Below, piece after piece: positions 8,008 to 17,673 of a stretch of 64,000 nt of DNA (positions within the stretch are counted from its first letter, which is position 1; each line of letters begins with the position of its first letter). The position numbers and the translations under genes are program-made. Below the pieces are notes generated by a model that saw only the letters and a program-made list of their open reading frames with translations, was not told the origin of the DNA and made no database searches. Origin of the DNA: an uncultured Agathobacter sp. (GTDB lineage: Bacteria; Bacillota; Clostridia; Lachnospirales; Lachnospiraceae); contig CAKRLV010000003.1 of assembly GCA_934359755.1 (NCBI GenBank), forward strand, positions 111,321 through 175,320, read 5' to 3'.

Positions 8008-9711
8008 ATGTTAGAAACAGGAACTGTTATAGATGGAAAATATAAGATACTAAACAAAATAGGTCAGGGAGGAATGAGCGTTGTGTACCTGGCCATGAAT
8101 GAAAAGGCGAATAAGCAGTGGGCAATCAAGGAAGTAAGAAAGGATGTAACACAGAATTTTGACATAATAAAGCAGGGGCTTATCACAGAAATTAATATGT
8201 TAAAGAAGCTAAGCCATCCTAATCTTCCAAGTATCGTAGATGTAATAGATACAGAAGATACATTTTTGATTGTTATGGATTATATAGAAGGTGTCACACT
8301 AAGTGTATACCTTGAGGAACATGGCGCATGCAGCCAGGAAGAGGTCGAAGACTGGGCGCTACAGTTGTGCGATGTACTTTCGTATCTTCATACAAGGGAT
8401 GTGCCTATCATATATAGAGATATGAAGCCAGGCAATATTATGCTGAAACCTAATGGTGATGTTGTACTTATTGACTTTGGAATAGCAAGAGAGTACAAGA
8501 CACATAGCAATGAAGATACAGTATGTCTTGGAACACAGGGATATGCTGCACCAGAACAGTTTGGAGGACTGGGGCAGACAGATGCGCGTACAGATATCTA
8601 TTGTCTTGGTGCAACGCTTTATCATTTGCTGACAGGGCATAATCCAAGTGAGCCACCATATGAGATGTATCCAATACGTCACTGGAATGAGAATCTTTCA
8701 TCTGGATTTGAATATATAATTCAAAAATGTACTCAGAGAAATCCAAAGGATAGATACCAGAATTGTGAAGAACTAAGATATGCATTAGAACATCACATGG
8801 AATTGGATATAGAATACCAGAAGAAAGAAAAAAGACGCATTGTTATTTTTTATATACTTGCATTTTTCTCATTAATATCATTGTCAGGTGCAATAGGATT
8901 TAATATAGCTGGTAATTCGTTTAAGAGTGACAAATACACTACATATATAGAACAGGCGATGATGGAAAGAAATCTTGACAACGCAAAGATGTATTATCTG
9001 AAAGCGATAGATTTAAAGCCGGATAATGAACAGGCTTATGAGCAGATACTAAATACTGTCCTGGATGATGATCTTCTCACAGATGAAGAATCTATGATTA
9101 TCCGTGAGATACTCCAGAGCACAAATAGCAGTGGTGTGACATATGAGGAGAAGTTTACGGATAATGAAAAGGCATATGAGGAGTTCAGCTATGAACTTGG
9201 TCTGGCATATTTTTATTCGTATAAGGAGAATGGAAATAAAAACAGTGCGCAGAAATGGCTGTCAATAGCAGCAAAATCTACACGTATTGACAGTAGAAAA
9301 GTGGAAAGAGCCAAGCGCCTGTTGGAGATATCAAGGTATTATATGAAGATAGGAATCCAGAGCAAATCAGGGGATGAATCTGTCTCATATAAGGACTACT
9401 GGGAAGATATGATGGCTGTATCTGATGGTAATATAGTTGCCATAGATAATGAAATCACAGCTTTGCTTATATATAATGACGTAGCGTATCAGATAGCAAC
9501 TCATGCAGAGGAGCTTGCAGCAGACGGTGTTACAATCGAAGAGATGCGAAAGAAGTTAGAGGATATGCAGTCGCATGTATCTGAGGATGTGGACAGTTCA
9601 GGAAAAAATAAGCAAAGAATCAGTGAACTCAAGAGTAATTTTGATAATAATGTAGAGATGGCAGGAAGGGAACTTGATATTGCAGGAAAATCTCTTGAGG
9701 AGGAAGAATAA
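8008..9711 (+). CDS. Membrane Ser/Thr protein kinase with EssB-like layout
   Basis: A 567-residue protein. Residues 1-265 form a Hanks-type kinase domain with glycine loop GQGGMS (19-24), Lys41, Glu61, Asp138 in YRDMKPGN (the usual His of HRD is Tyr), DFG at 156-158 and APE at 181-183, so it looks catalytically competent. A membrane helix lies at about 275-297. The C-terminal 270 residues are helical and TPR-like, outside the cell, with no PASTA repeats. This order (kinase fold, one membrane helix, helical external domain) is that of EssB/YukC, the type VII core pseudokinase, but here the catalytic residues are kept. It could be an ordinary regulatory kinase or an active EssB counterpart. Confidence 0.9.
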   Translation: MLETGTVIDGKYKILNKIGQGGMSVVYLAMNEKANKQWAIKEVRKDVTQNFDIIKQGLITEINMLKKLSHPNLPSIVDVIDTEDTFLIVMDYIEGVTLSVYLEEHGACSQEEVEDWALQLCDVLSYLHTRDVPIIYRDMKPGNIMLKPNGDVVLIDFGIAREYKTHSNEDTVCLGTQGYAAPEQFGGLGQTDARTDIYCLGATLYHLLTGHNPSEPPYEMYPIRHWNENLSSGFEYIIQKCTQRNPKDRYQNCEELRYALEHHMELDIEYQKKEKRRIVIFYILAFFSLISLSGAIGFNIAGNSFKSDKYTTYIEQAMMERNLDNAKMYYLKAIDLKPDNEQAYEQILNTVLDDDLLTDEESMIIREILQSTNSSGVTYEEKFTDNEKAYEEFSYELGLAYFYSYKENGNKNSAQKWLSIAAKSTRIDSRKVERAKRLLEISRYYMKIGIQSKSGDESVSYKDYWEDMMAVSDGNIVAIDNEITALLIYNDVAYQIATHAEELAADGVTIEEMRKKLEDMQSHVSEDVDSSGKNKQRISELKSNFDNNVEMAGRELDIAGKSLEEEE

Positions 9712-9713
9712 TT

Positions 9714-10190
9714 ATGGATATGCAGACATGTTATCTGATAAGAAATATATGCATCGCAGTATTTTTATTTTTTGCGTTAATAGAGACGATATATTCTATC
9801 AGAGTTAAGATATGGAGGGTGTTGCGCAAGCATTATGGAATTGAGCGCAACCAGGAAATGAAGAAATTCCAACAGAGAATGAGAGATCCATACAATACTG
9901 CACGCGTCAGAAGACGGAAAAAAGTTTATATCGAATCAGAGACTGGTTCAGATAATAATTGTAATAATAGTTATAGCAGTAACAGTAGTAACAGTAGTAA
10001 TAGTAGTAGTAATAGTAGTAGTAATAGTAGTGAAATGCCAGTTGGACGAGTAGTGGAGCCAATTGTCAAACCAGAAGTCAGAGTGGTAAGGGAAGAAGAA
10101 CAGACTATGTTGCTGGATGATTTCCTGGAGCAAAAAAATGAAAAATCTTCTAAACTTAAAGTGAAAAAAAACATAATTCTGACGAAGTAG
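9714..10190 (+). CDS. Small single-TM membrane protein with Ser/Asn repeat; possible frameshift at its end
   Basis: A 158-residue protein with one membrane helix at about residues 9-28, a basic cytoplasmic stretch, a Ser/Asn repeat at about 80-105 (AGTAGTAAT-type codon runs) and an acidic tail with REEEQTMLLDDFLE, where Thr is a plausible kinase/FHA target. A run of eight A's at 10164-10171 lies just before the stop. Reading in the -1 frame there gives a plausible helix, NSDEVARIIQNFIDKI, ending at 10246. So the annotated end may be the product of a frameshift, slippage or a sequence error. It starts 2 bases after the kinase gene. By position and topology it could replace EssA, but there is no sequence evidence. 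Confidence 0.65.
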   Translation: MDMQTCYLIRNICIAVFLFFALIETIYSIRVKIWRVLRKHYGIERNQEMKKFQQRMRDPYNTARVRRRKKVYIESETGSDNNCNNSYSSNSSNSSNSSSNSSSNSSEMPVGRVVEPIVKPEVRVVREEEQTMLLDDFLEQKNEKSSKLKVKKNIILTK

Positions 10191-10199
10191 CAAGGATAA

Positions 10200-10343
10200 T
10201 TCAGAATTTCATTGACAAGATTAGAGAGGACAAAAACAGTAGATAAGCTTGCACCAATAGTCAAGGTGTCATATAATAACAGTGCAAAATTAAATGGAAA
10301 CTATTACCAGAATAATAGTATAAGATTCGCCAGCGGATCTTGA
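10200..10343 (+). pseudogene. Remnant of a bacterial Ig-like domain gene
   Basis: An open stretch without a start encodes VDKLAPIVKVSYNNSAKLNG followed by NYYQNN and then a stop. This is close to the start of the Ig-like modules common in clostridial surface proteins (pattern D-xx-AP-x-V-x-V-x-Y-x-N-x-S-A-x-NG-x-YY). Only one module start is left. It fills most of the gap between the small membrane protein and the pseudoprotease gene. Confidence 0.5.
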
Positions 10344-10346
10344 GTT
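10329..10346 (+). repeat. Copy 2 of an 18-bp intergenic repeat
   Basis: GCCAGCGGATCTTGAGTT, related to 7072-7089 at 14 of 18 positions. It overlaps the end of the Ig-like remnant, so the remnant's last residues may come from the join. Confidence 0.4.
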
Positions 10347-10397
10347 TATTAGTTTGAAAATGAAGAGTGTAAGACAATTGAAGGATATGGAAAGGGA

Positions 10398-12089
10398 ATG
10401 GGAGAAATGAAGAAATTATATAAATTTATGATTTCGTTTATGTGTATTATGACTATTGTATTATCCAATGGAGTGTGTGCATTTGCAAGCGAAGCCGATA
10501 CCCCAGAGGATGTGGTAGCGGATTCATCTTTGCAGGGCGTAGAGGCTGCAAAAGATAGTGTGGTGCAGGTAGTTGTTTATTACACAGATGATAATGGAAG
10601 AAATTATATACTTAAAAGAGGCAGTGGATTTCTCATTTCAGAGAATACAGTACTGACTAATTATGAAGTGACTTATCTCTCAAACCAGCAGATTGATAAA
10701 GCAAGAAAATACCTTTCGCTTGATCAGAAGGATAAAGATAAAGAACTATCATATCAGGTTGGTGTCATCGTATATAATGATGTAATCATAAGCGCACAGC
10801 TAAACAGCTATAGCAGCAAAGATATCGGGGTGGGCATACTTGATTTATCCAGTCCATTAAATAATAGAACAGTTGCAGTGCTTGGAGATGCATCATCTAT
10901 CTCACCACAGCAGGCATTATATGTTTTAGGATATCGCAATGTCAGAGTCATGGATGAAGGTGCAGCAGAGGAATATCTCACACAGAACGATTTAAAGGTT
11001 TCAGAGGGAAGCTGCATAGAGCCTTATTCAGAGAATGAAGCCAGGCTTATACATACAGCAGTCACCAAAAGAGGAGCACTCGGAGGCCCAACAGTTAATG
11101 AAAATGGCGTAGTAGTAGGAATGAATATTACTACACAGAATGATGCGGGGAACAATGAGAGCATAAGTGTTATTTCAATAACAGGTCTTCTCGATGCCTG
11201 CGGAATAACATATACACATGTATCCAATCAGGAAACAAAGCCAGACGAGCAACAGCCAGAGACTGAAGTTTCAACGGTTGATAAGAGTAATCTCAATCAG
11301 TATATTCTTAATTACAGCAATATCAATAAAGCGGATTACACCGAAGAAAGTTATAAGACTTTTTATGAAGCATTGACAAATGCACGTAATATTAATCAGG
11401 ATGAGTCAGCTACACAGGAAGAAGTTGATAATGCGGTTAACCAGCTTAATACTGCTAAAGAAAATTTAGTAAGTTACAAGCCTGTTAACTGGCCGCTCAT
11501 TATTCTTATTATTGTAATAGTAATTATATTTATCTGTTCAATAACTCTATATGTTCTTAAGGCGATGAACATATTATTCAAGAAAAAGGAACCACAGCAT
11601 TTTGTTACAGAAGTGAATTCTGTAAATGAGATGCAGATGAACCAAATTGAAAATTATAAAGAAATCCAGAATGTCAATAAAGTGCAGGCTGCACCAGTGG
11701 GAACGGCAACTGACGAGACTACAGTACTTGGTGCAACGTCAGCAGATGATGAAGGAACAATTGTACTGAACTCTTCATTTGAGGATATTATGAAGCCAGC
11801 TACACTTATCAGGTCATCGAATGGAGAGAAGATAAGCATCAATGTATTATCGTTTATAGTTGGTAAGGATGCCTTAAATACCAATTATTGTATAAAGGAT
11901 AATCCTTCAATCAGCAGAAGACATGCGAAGATTTCTTTTAGAGGAAATAGATATTATATATGTGATCTAGGCTCTACGAATTTTTCATATGTAAATAATC
12001 AGATATTATCGCCAGAGACGGACGTAGAGCTTAAAGACGGTGATATAATCAGATTATCTAATGAAGAATTTATGTTCAAAAATATGTAG
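10398..12089 (+). CDS. Transmembrane pseudoprotease-FIVAR-FHA protein 1
   Basis: A 563-residue protein. A signal peptide (1-31) leads into a trypsin/HtrA-like domain (about 45-270) that has lost its catalytic residues: the TNxHV histidine is Glu90 in TNYEV, Asp142 is kept, and the GNSGGP serine is Leu228 in GALGGP. A FIVAR-like helical repeat follows (about 300-365), then a membrane helix (about 372-394) and a cytoplasmic FHA domain (about 470-560) with the conserved SRRH and DLGSTN motifs for binding phosphothreonine. It thus links an external non-catalytic fold to an internal phosphopeptide reader, in the same operon as the kinase and phosphatase. A paralogue is at 20926. The start could also be 10407; neither has an ideal ribosome binding site. 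Confidence 0.85.
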   Translation: MGEMKKLYKFMISFMCIMTIVLSNGVCAFASEADTPEDVVADSSLQGVEAAKDSVVQVVVYYTDDNGRNYILKRGSGFLISENTVLTNYEVTYLSNQQIDKARKYLSLDQKDKDKELSYQVGVIVYNDVIISAQLNSYSSKDIGVGILDLSSPLNNRTVAVLGDASSISPQQALYVLGYRNVRVMDEGAAEEYLTQNDLKVSEGSCIEPYSENEARLIHTAVTKRGALGGPTVNENGVVVGMNITTQNDAGNNESISVISITGLLDACGITYTHVSNQETKPDEQQPETEVSTVDKSNLNQYILNYSNINKADYTEESYKTFYEALTNARNINQDESATQEEVDNAVNQLNTAKENLVSYKPVNWPLIILIIVIVIIFICSITLYVLKAMNILFKKKEPQHFVTEVNSVNEMQMNQIENYKEIQNVNKVQAAPVGTATDETTVLGATSADDEGTIVLNSSFEDIMKPATLIRSSNGEKISINVLSFIVGKDALNTNYCIKDNPSISRRHAKISFRGNRYYICDLGSTNFSYVNNQILSPETDVELKDGDIIRLSNEEFMFKNM

Positions 12090-12100
12090 AGGGAATGGAT

Positions 12101-12676
12101 ATGTTTTTAAATATAGCAGTGATTATAGCCGAGTCACTGCTGCTTTTACTTGTGATTGTTCTATTTTTTAAGCTAAGAAAGCAAAAGCAGAATGCAGCCG
12201 AATTGCTATCAAGACAGAAGGATAGAATTCGAGAGGAAGAATTGGATTTCATGTTGCAGAACAAAGCATATATTGGTGAGGGCGACAATGCCAGACTTGG
12301 CAATGATCCATATGAGAGCGTATATCATGAGGAAGCAGCAGCGAAGTATCTTGACGATAGACCACACATAAGTGTTAATATAGATGTAAGTGGTGTTTTA
12401 TCGAATAAGCGGTATATGGTTCATGTATTTGATTCCATTACAGTTGGAAGAGGCGACAATAATAAGGTAATTATTAATGATGTAAAAGTCGCAGCCAATC
12501 AGTTACAACTGATAAGAAATAATAATAGGCTGCTAGTGAGAAATCTGTCAGAGGATTTACAGGTCGAACTTAGAAGGGGAAACTATTCGACTTATGTTGG
12601 CGGCAAACCAATTTATGTAGAATCACAGGATTTGATTATTATGGGACAGACAACACTTAGGTTTACATTTGTCTAG
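12101..12676 (+). CDS. Membrane-anchored FHA-like protein
   Basis: A 191-residue protein with one N-terminal membrane helix (about residues 3-23), a charged coiled stretch and a C-terminal FHA-like beta domain (SITVGRGDNNKVIINDVKVA, then LLVRNL). The Ser-x-x-His pair that binds phosphothreonine is not obvious, so it may be structural rather than a phosphopeptide reader. AGAGGG is seven bases before the ATG at 12101; an ATG at 12095 is only one base from that site. It sits between the pseudoprotease-FHA and the EssC-type ATPase, which also carries FHA domains. Confidence 0.78.
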   Translation: MFLNIAVIIAESLLLLLVIVLFFKLRKQKQNAAELLSRQKDRIREEELDFMLQNKAYIGEGDNARLGNDPYESVYHEEAAAKYLDDRPHISVNIDVSGVLSNKRYMVHVFDSITVGRGDNNKVIINDVKVAANQLQLIRNNNRLLVRNLSEDLQVELRRGNYSTYVGGKPIYVESQDLIIMGQTTLRFTFV

Positions 12677-12697
12677 AGGAATTTAGAGGATAAAGTT

Positions 12698-15600
12698 ATG
12701 GCAATTCTATTATCAATATACACTAAGACGGCATTTCGCGAGGAGCGGCTGCCTATTATCAATAATTCAGATTATTCTATTGTATTAGATAAGGACATCT
12801 ATGGCATCAAGAAGGATATCACATTGAAGCTGCAGGTTATTAATGAGGCATGGCAGTTCGTGAATGGATATGATTACAGTATCTATAAGGGGGATGTCGA
12901 ATACGAGAAGAAAAATATATGCGATGAAGATATTCTGAAAGTATATACAGAGGATGAGGTATTTACAATTGCAGTTAAATATCTTAATATGGCTTTTGCA
13001 CCATTCACCAAATATACTATTTCAGGGATTGATTCTATAAGCATTGGAAAAAGTGATTCAAATGATATCTGCTACGATTATGCAGGTATGGTGTCACGAC
13101 AGCATGCAAGAATTTTTCGCAAGGCGAATGAATGGTATATTGAGAATAATGGTAAGAATGGTATATATGTGAATTCTGTATTGGTTCAGGAAAGTACCAT
13201 TCTGAAATTTGGAGATTATATTAGTATTATAGGGTTACATCTGGTATTCTTAGGTAATATTCTGGCAGTTGATGATATTCGAAGTTCGGTTACTATATCA
13301 GCTGCATTAGTTCACTATACCCCCCAGAAAATTAAAAAGCAAAGCCAAGGCGATGATGTTGGCTACAAAAATACAGATGCCGGGAGAGTTCTGGTTCAGA
13401 GAGCACCTAGAAATGTATTGAAAATCGAACGCGAGCCAATTGAAATTGAAAGTCCGCCAGCAAATAATAAGGCAAAGAAGCAGCCGCTTATTATGACAAT
13501 CGGTCCGTCATTTACTATGGCAATTCCTATGATGCTCAGCTGTCTGCTTATGGCAAGCAGCGGTGGAAGGCGTGGTGTCATGATGTATTCCGGAGTTATT
13601 ATGGCAATTTCTTCTGCGAGTATGGGAATTATATGGGCGCTATATAGCCTGCATATGCAGAAGAAGAATGAGAGGGAGCGCGAGTTACACCGATTTGAGG
13701 CATATGGAAGATATCTACAGCAGAAATCAGACGAAGTCCGTTCTAAGTACGAGAACAATATTGCATCTATGCGTACGATGTATGAAAGTGCATCTGAGAG
13801 TGCAAAGTATCCGGATAATATAAGCAAGCTGTGGAATAGAAATTCAAGACATGGTGATTTTCTTTCCCCTCGTCTGGGAATCGGAAATCTTCCTTTTCAG
13901 GTTCCGATTGTCTGTGATAAAAAGAAATTCACACTTGAAGAGGATAGTCTTCTTGAGAAGCCAAGACTTATACAGGAGAATTTCAAGACCTTGTATGATG
14001 TTCCTATCTGCTGGAATCTTTTAGACAAGCCTTTGATTGGTATAGTCGGTGGCTGCCATAATGCCGGTGGTATCGAGATTCTAAAATGTATTGCTGCACA
14101 GATTGCAGCGAACAATTGTTATACAGATGTGAAGATGATATTTATCTATGATGGTTCAAAGGCAGAGAATATGAATCGCTTTGATTTTGCCAAATGGCTT
14201 CCTCATGTATGGTCAGAAGATAAGCGTATGCGTTATGTAGCGGCGGATAAGAATGAAGCGAGTGATATATTTTATGCACTTGCAAGGACATTCAGATTCA
14301 GAGATGAGAATGCTGACAGCAATAGAGGCAGCACATTGTACAAGCCTCATTTTGTGATGTTCCTTGTTAATCCGGAGTTCATGGAGGGCGAACTTGTTGC
14401 AAAGTATGTCCTTGATATGCACAAGGATTATGGACTTACAACTTTTATTCTCTCTGATGAGGTACAGAATCTGCCAAATGAATGTGAATTCATTATAGAA
14501 AATGATGATAGATTCAGAGGAATTTATAACCTTGCATCAAGTGATAACGATAACCATATAGAAGTCAAATTTGACAGTATAAGTGATGATGAAATAGACA
14601 CTTTTGCAAGAAAACTTTCTAATTACTACGTAAAGGAAATAGAGACTGGCGGTGATATTCCAAGTGCAATCACATTCATGGAAATGTATGATGCCAACAG
14701 GCTCAGCGATTTGAATGTTTTAGACAGATGGACAAAGAATCGTACATATGACAATATTCGTGGACTTATAGGTCAAAAGGCTGGTGGGGCATTGTGTTAT
14801 CTGGATCTTCATGAGAAGTACCATGGACCTCATGGCCTTGTCGCTGGTACTACCGGTTCTGGTAAGTCGGAGACTTTGCAGACATATATGCTTTCACTGG
14901 CGGTAAATTACAGCCCTGATGATATTGGATTTTTTGTAATTGACTATAAGGGTGGTGGAATGGCGAACCTTTTCACTGGTCTGCCACATCTGATTGGTCA
15001 GATATCGAACCTGTCAGGAAGTCAGGTTCAGCGTGCCATGGTTTCAATAAAGAGTGAGAACCGAAGAAGACAGAGGATATTTAATGAGCATGATGTAAAC
15101 AACATTAATTTGTACACCAAGCTTTATAAGAACAAAGAGGCTTCTATTCCGATTCCGCATTTGTTCATTATAATTGACGAGTTTGCGGAGTTAAAGCGTG
15201 AGGAACCTGATTTCATGCGTGAACTCATCTCTGTCGCACAGGTAGGACGTTCGCTTGGAGTGCATCTTATCCTTGCCACACAGAAGCCAAGCGGAACAGT
15301 AGACGACAATATATGGAGTAACTCAAAGTTTCGACTTTGTCTTAGAGTACAGGACAGACAGGACAGTATGGACATGCTTCACAAGCCTGATGCCGCGTAT
15401 ATTACACAGGCGGGACGCTGCTATCTGCAGGTGGGTAATGATGAGGTATTTGAACTGTTTCAGTCTGGATATAGTGGTGCAGCATACGAAGAAGACGATG
15501 ATACAAGGGTAGATATTGCCAAAATATATACATTAAATGGAAAGATAAACATGGCTGGAAGCTATGCAAAAGTATCAAGAAAAGAAAAGCTTCTTATAGA

Positions 15601-17668
15601 GTGGCTTAAAGTTCTTGAAGCTTCATTGCACAAATCACTTCTTTTGCTTGGCTATAGTGTTTGGGATTGCAGAATCAAGAATAAACTGCAACAGGTAGTA
15701 GAGCAGATGTATATTGATTTCGAAAAATCTAATATAGATTATGCAAAGAGTGATTATAATACGGCACGTTTATGTGATTTCATTTCGCTTTATATCATGG
15801 CAGAAGATATGCCGGAAGAAAATGTAATCAGTGTAATGAACATGGCGATGAGCAATAAGGTTAAGCTGCCACAGTCAAAAGAGAAGACACAGTTAGACGC
15901 AGTTAAAGAATATCTGGCTGAGGTAGCAAAGCAGAATGGATATACACATGAGCTTATGCTGTGGATGCCGGTACTTCCTGAGAAGATTTATCTTGATGAC
16001 TTTGAGGAGAACAACAATGCATTTTTCAAGGATGGAAAATGGCCGGTTCATGACGAGGGCTGGGGACTTGAAGTAATCACTGGTAAGTTTGATGATCCTA
16101 AGAATCAGGCACAGATGCCTATGCATATAAGTATTTCTGAATCAGGTAATCTGGGAATATATGGGGTTGTTGCCAGTGGAAAAAGTACAGCAGTCCAGAC
16201 TATTATGTATGCACTTATGAATAAGTACTCACCTGATTATATATCGTTCTATGGAATTGATTTTAGCAGTAAAGCTATGTCATGTTTTGAGAAAGCACCT
16301 CATTGTGGAGGCATAATGTATGAAGGTGATGATGACAAGATTTCTAAATTTTTTGTCATGATAGATAGAACACTTCAGCATAGAAAGAAGATTCTTCGTG
16401 GCGGAAACTACAGCCAGTATGTTCAGGTAAATGGTGTTACAATGCCGGCCATTATAATTGCAATAGACAATTATGGCGCATTTAACCAGAAGACGGGTGA
16501 GAAGTATAATGATTTTATTATTGCATTGTCCAAAGAAGGTGTCAGCCATGGTATCTATCTTATACTTACAGGAAGTACAATTGCCGCGGCTGAGGTTCCT
16601 ATGAGAGTGGCAGAAAATATTCTTCATAATATCACTATGGAGATGGCTGACAAATTTGCATATGCAGATGTTATGAATGTTACGCGTGTTGAGGTGGTGC
16701 CAGAGTCAGGTATAAAAGGACGAGGTCTTGCAGCATCGGGATCTGATATTTTGGAATATCAGATGTGTCTCGCATTACAGGCCAATGATGATTATCAGCG
16801 GGTAGAGAAGATAACTGATGTCTGTATTGCAATGGCAGATGCATGGGATGGCAAGAAGGCAAGGGCGATTCCAGAGATTCCAGAGAGACCAGTGTGGTCA
16901 GAGTATCATACATGTGATGATTATCTGGAGTCGGTTGAAAGTCCGGATGTACTTATGGTCGGATACAAGAGTGAGGATGCACTGCTTTATGGTATCGACC
17001 TTAGGCAGACATACTGTTATCTTATTTCTGGCAGTCCACGCTCAGGAAAGAAGAATTATCTAAAGGTAGTATTACAGGCTGCACTTGAGAAGGTTGCGGA
17101 TGTATGTGTGATCGACAGTCCTGATAATATCTTAAGCGCATATAGTGAGGAGGAGAATCTTTCCTATATTAATTCTGAGCGTGGAATATTTGATTACTTC
17201 AATAAATTGGCACCTGAGTTTGTCAGAAGAAATAAAATCAAAAAAGAACTGGTGGCAAAGGATGCTGAGGAAGATGAAATATTTAATACACTTTCAAAAG
17301 AAAAACCTATATTTATTTTTATAGCAGATTTTGCATGGTTTATTGAGAGTGTGCACTCGTCAGAGTTTGATATGGTTGGATTCCTTGAGAATATTATAGA
17401 AAAGGGAAGACTGCACAATATTTATTTCATTACGCAGATGAAGAGTGAGCGTAGGAATGATGTAGATTACAGACGCTTGTATGAATTGTTCGTATCTTAT
17501 AAGACTGGAATGTATTTTGGTGGAAATGTTGGTTCATGCAGAATATTTGACTTTGGCTCGATTCCATACAAGGAGCAGTCTGTAGTGCTTAAGCCAGGAG
17601 TTGGTTATTCGGCTGGTGTTATGGCCGCCGATATTATGAAGGTGGTTGTTCCAATTGCTAGGAGGTAG
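12698..17668 (+). CDS. essC: Type VII secretion ATPase, EssC/YukBA-like FtsK/SpoIIIE protein
   Basis: A 1656-residue motor of the secretion system. The N-terminus has an FHA-like fold (1-95) and a canonical FHA domain (about 105-185, with SRQH and NGKNG). Two membrane helices lie at about 264-320. Three ATPase domains follow: D1 with GTTGSGKS at 717-724 and Walker B IIIDEFAEL; D2 with GVVASGKS at about 1156 and a weak Walker B (AIDNYGAF); D3 with SGSPRSGKK at about 1444-1452 and FIADFAWF, both degenerate. Only D1 looks fully active, as usual in EssC, where D3 binds substrates. Length, order and FHA start match the Firmicutes T7SSb ATPase. It is the strongest evidence that the locus is a secretion system. 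Confidence 0.95.
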   Translation: MAILLSIYTKTAFREERLPIINNSDYSIVLDKDIYGIKKDITLKLQVINEAWQFVNGYDYSIYKGDVEYEKKNICDEDILKVYTEDEVFTIAVKYLNMAFAPFTKYTISGIDSISIGKSDSNDICYDYAGMVSRQHARIFRKANEWYIENNGKNGIYVNSVLVQESTILKFGDYISIIGLHLVFLGNILAVDDIRSSVTISAALVHYTPQKIKKQSQGDDVGYKNTDAGRVLVQRAPRNVLKIEREPIEIESPPANNKAKKQPLIMTIGPSFTMAIPMMLSCLLMASSGGRRGVMMYSGVIMAISSASMGIIWALYSLHMQKKNERERELHRFEAYGRYLQQKSDEVRSKYENNIASMRTMYESASESAKYPDNISKLWNRNSRHGDFLSPRLGIGNLPFQVPIVCDKKKFTLEEDSLLEKPRLIQENFKTLYDVPICWNLLDKPLIGIVGGCHNAGGIEILKCIAAQIAANNCYTDVKMIFIYDGSKAENMNRFDFAKWLPHVWSEDKRMRYVAADKNEASDIFYALARTFRFRDENADSNRGSTLYKPHFVMFLVNPEFMEGELVAKYVLDMHKDYGLTTFILSDEVQNLPNECEFIIENDDRFRGIYNLASSDNDNHIEVKFDSISDDEIDTFARKLSNYYVKEIETGGDIPSAITFMEMYDANRLSDLNVLDRWTKNRTYDNIRGLIGQKAGGALCYLDLHEKYHGPHGLVAGTTGSGKSETLQTYMLSLAVNYSPDDIGFFVIDYKGGGMANLFTGLPHLIGQISNLSGSQVQRAMVSIKSENRRRQRIFNEHDVNNINLYTKLYKNKEASIPIPHLFIIIDEFAELKREEPDFMRELISVAQVGRSLGVHLILATQKPSGTVDDNIWSNSKFRLCLRVQDRQDSMDMLHKPDAAYITQAGRCYLQVGNDEVFELFQSGYSGAAYEEDDDTRVDIAKIYTLNGKINMAGSYAKVSRKEKLLIEWLKVLEASLHKSLLLLGYSVWDCRIKNKLQQVVEQMYIDFEKSNIDYAKSDYNTARLCDFISLYIMAEDMPEENVISVMNMAMSNKVKLPQSKEKTQLDAVKEYLAEVAKQNGYTHELMLWMPVLPEKIYLDDFEENNNAFFKDGKWPVHDEGWGLEVITGKFDDPKNQAQMPMHISISESGNLGIYGVVASGKSTAVQTIMYALMNKYSPDYISFYGIDFSSKAMSCFEKAPHCGGIMYEGDDDKISKFFVMIDRTLQHRKKILRGGNYSQYVQVNGVTMPAIIIAIDNYGAFNQKTGEKYNDFIIALSKEGVSHGIYLILTGSTIAAAEVPMRVAENILHNITMEMADKFAYADVMNVTRVEVVPESGIKGRGLAASGSDILEYQMCLALQANDDYQRVEKITDVCIAMADAWDGKKARAIPEIPERPVWSEYHTCDDYLESVESPDVLMVGYKSEDALLYGIDLRQTYCYLISGSPRSGKKNYLKVVLQAALEKVADVCVIDSPDNILSAYSEEENLSYINSERGIFDYFNKLAPEFVRRNKIKKELVAKDAEEDEIFNTLSKEKPIFIFIADFAWFIESVHSSEFDMVGFLENIIEKGRLHNIYFITQMKSERRNDVDYRRLYELFVSYKTGMYFGGNVGSCRIFDFGSIPYKEQSVVLKPGVGYSAGVMAADIMKVVVPIARR

Positions 17669-17673
17669 TTTCA

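Noticed and set aside
9948..10264. Minus-strand frames rich in Thr/Ile or Leu opposite the Ser/Asn repeat
   Set aside because: Triplet-repeat artefacts opposite the small membrane protein gene.
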